NCBI GenBank assembly: GCA_904502145.1
Contig: CAJGDH010000141.1
Coordinates: 1-5,094 of the forward strand
Reading direction: 5' to 3'
Length of the DNA: 5,094 bases
Source of the DNA: an uncultured Eubacterium sp.
Lineage (GTDB): Bacteria; Bacillota; Clostridia; Lachnospirales; Lachnospiraceae
Shown here piece by piece: positions 4,594 to 5,094 of this stretch (position 1 is its first letter; each line of letters starts with the position of its first letter). The position numbers and the translations under genes were made by a program. The notes beneath the pieces are model-generated. The model worked only from the letters and a program-made list of their open reading frames with translations, searched no databases and had not been told where the DNA came from.

Positions 4594-5094
4594 ATGAAAG
4601 AATATAAGCCGTTTAAAGAGGGAAAAGTCCGTGAAGTCTACGATATCGGGGATCATTTGATCATCGCAGCCACAGACCGTATATCTGCATTTGATGTGAT
4701 CCTGAAGAACAGGATCACAGACAAGGGAGCGATCCTTACCCAGATGTCCAGATTCTGGTTTGACTTTACGAAGGATCTGGTCCCCAACCACATGGTCTCC
4801 ACCGATGTGGAAGATATGCCGGAATATTTCCGCAGTGACCGTTTCAGGGGCAACAGCATGCTCTGCAAGAAGCTGGTCATGTTCCCGGTGGAATGTATCG
4901 TCCGCGGTTATATCACAGGCAGCGGCTGGGCAAGCTATCAGAAGGACGGCACCGTATGCGGGATCAGGCTGCCGGAAGGACTGAAGGAGTCCGAGAAACT
5001 GCCTGAACCTATCTACACTCCTTCCACCAAGGCGGAGATCGGTGATCATGACGAGAACGTCTCCTTTGAGAAGACCATCGAGATCCTGGAAGAA
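4594..5094 (+). CDS. purC: Phosphoribosylaminoimidazole-succinocarboxamide synthase PurC (5' part)
   Basis: SAICAR synthetase joins aspartate to CAIR using ATP, in the de novo purine pathway. The first 167 residues are present; the frame is open to the window edge, and the long form of the enzyme is usually about 290 residues, so roughly the last 40% is missing. The N-terminal ATP-binding part reads GKVREVYDIGDHLIIAATDR (10-29) followed by ISAFDVIL. Residues 96-110 (MFPVECIVRGYITGS) fit SAICAR synthetase signature 1, and TPSTKAEIGDHDENVSFE (142-159) is typical of the longer, yeast ADE1-like class rather than the short E. coli class. ATG 4594 follows two AAGGA repeats (4579-4583 and 4586-4590) at 10 and 3 nt; the first has the better spacing. 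It has its own promoter and leader. Other purine genes may lie downstream but are not visible. Confidence 0.97.
   Translation, partial: MKEYKPFKEGKVREVYDIGDHLIIAATDRISAFDVILKNRITDKGAILTQMSRFWFDFTKDLVPNHMVSTDVEDMPEYFRSDRFRGNSMLCKKLVMFPVECIVRGYITGSGWASYQKDGTVCGIRLPEGLKESEKLPEPIYTPSTKAEIGDHDENVSFEKTIEILEE

Noticed and set aside
4513..5049. Minus-strand open frame of 178 codons opposite purC
   Set aside because: The plus strand encodes unmistakable PurC, including signature 1, in an open frame to the window edge.

Overview
The window looks like chromosomal DNA from a Gram-positive anaerobe of the Bacillota, most likely a Lachnospiraceae/Clostridia relative. Reasons: strong AGGAGG-type ribosome binding sites, a small YtrA-type GntR regulator joined to an ABC exporter, the long ADE1-like form of PurC, compact intergenic spaces with T-tailed terminators, and a roughly balanced base composition. 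The taxon is inferred from style, not from a search. All supported genes lie on the plus strand; no mobile element, CRISPR array, tRNA or rRNA was seen.

Layout: (1) bases 1-103 hold the last 33 codons of a gene whose tail matches the mechanosensitive channel MscL, followed by a clean intrinsic terminator. (2) Bases 254-3637 form a compact three-gene unit: a sigma-A-like promoter overlapped by a palindrome, a small GntR/YtrA regulator, an ABC ATPase and a 671-residue membrane permease. The frames overlap by 8 and 26 bp, so the genes are almost certainly co-transcribed and translationally coupled. (3) A terminator whose loop contains a TATAAT sequence separates this from nth, encoding endonuclease III with a [4Fe-4S] cluster motif and a lysine-rich tail. 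(4) A good promoter and an approximately 85-nt structured leader precede purC, which is cut by the right edge of the window.

The ABC unit is the most interesting part. By analogy with Bacillus subtilis YtrA-type systems, the regulator probably represses its own promoter and is relieved by cell-envelope stress; the ATPase and permease would then form a homodimeric export or sensing complex. The permease is unusual: it appears to have nine membrane segments and then about 300 residues that the positive-inside rule places outside the cell. Its substrate cannot be read from the sequence. The promoter region has a 29-bp inverted repeat over the -10 box and a run of four TTA-type heptamers spaced exactly 9 bp apart, which together look like an elaborate operator. 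The flanking genes (mscL, nth, purC) are ordinary housekeeping genes with no evident functional tie to the ABC unit.
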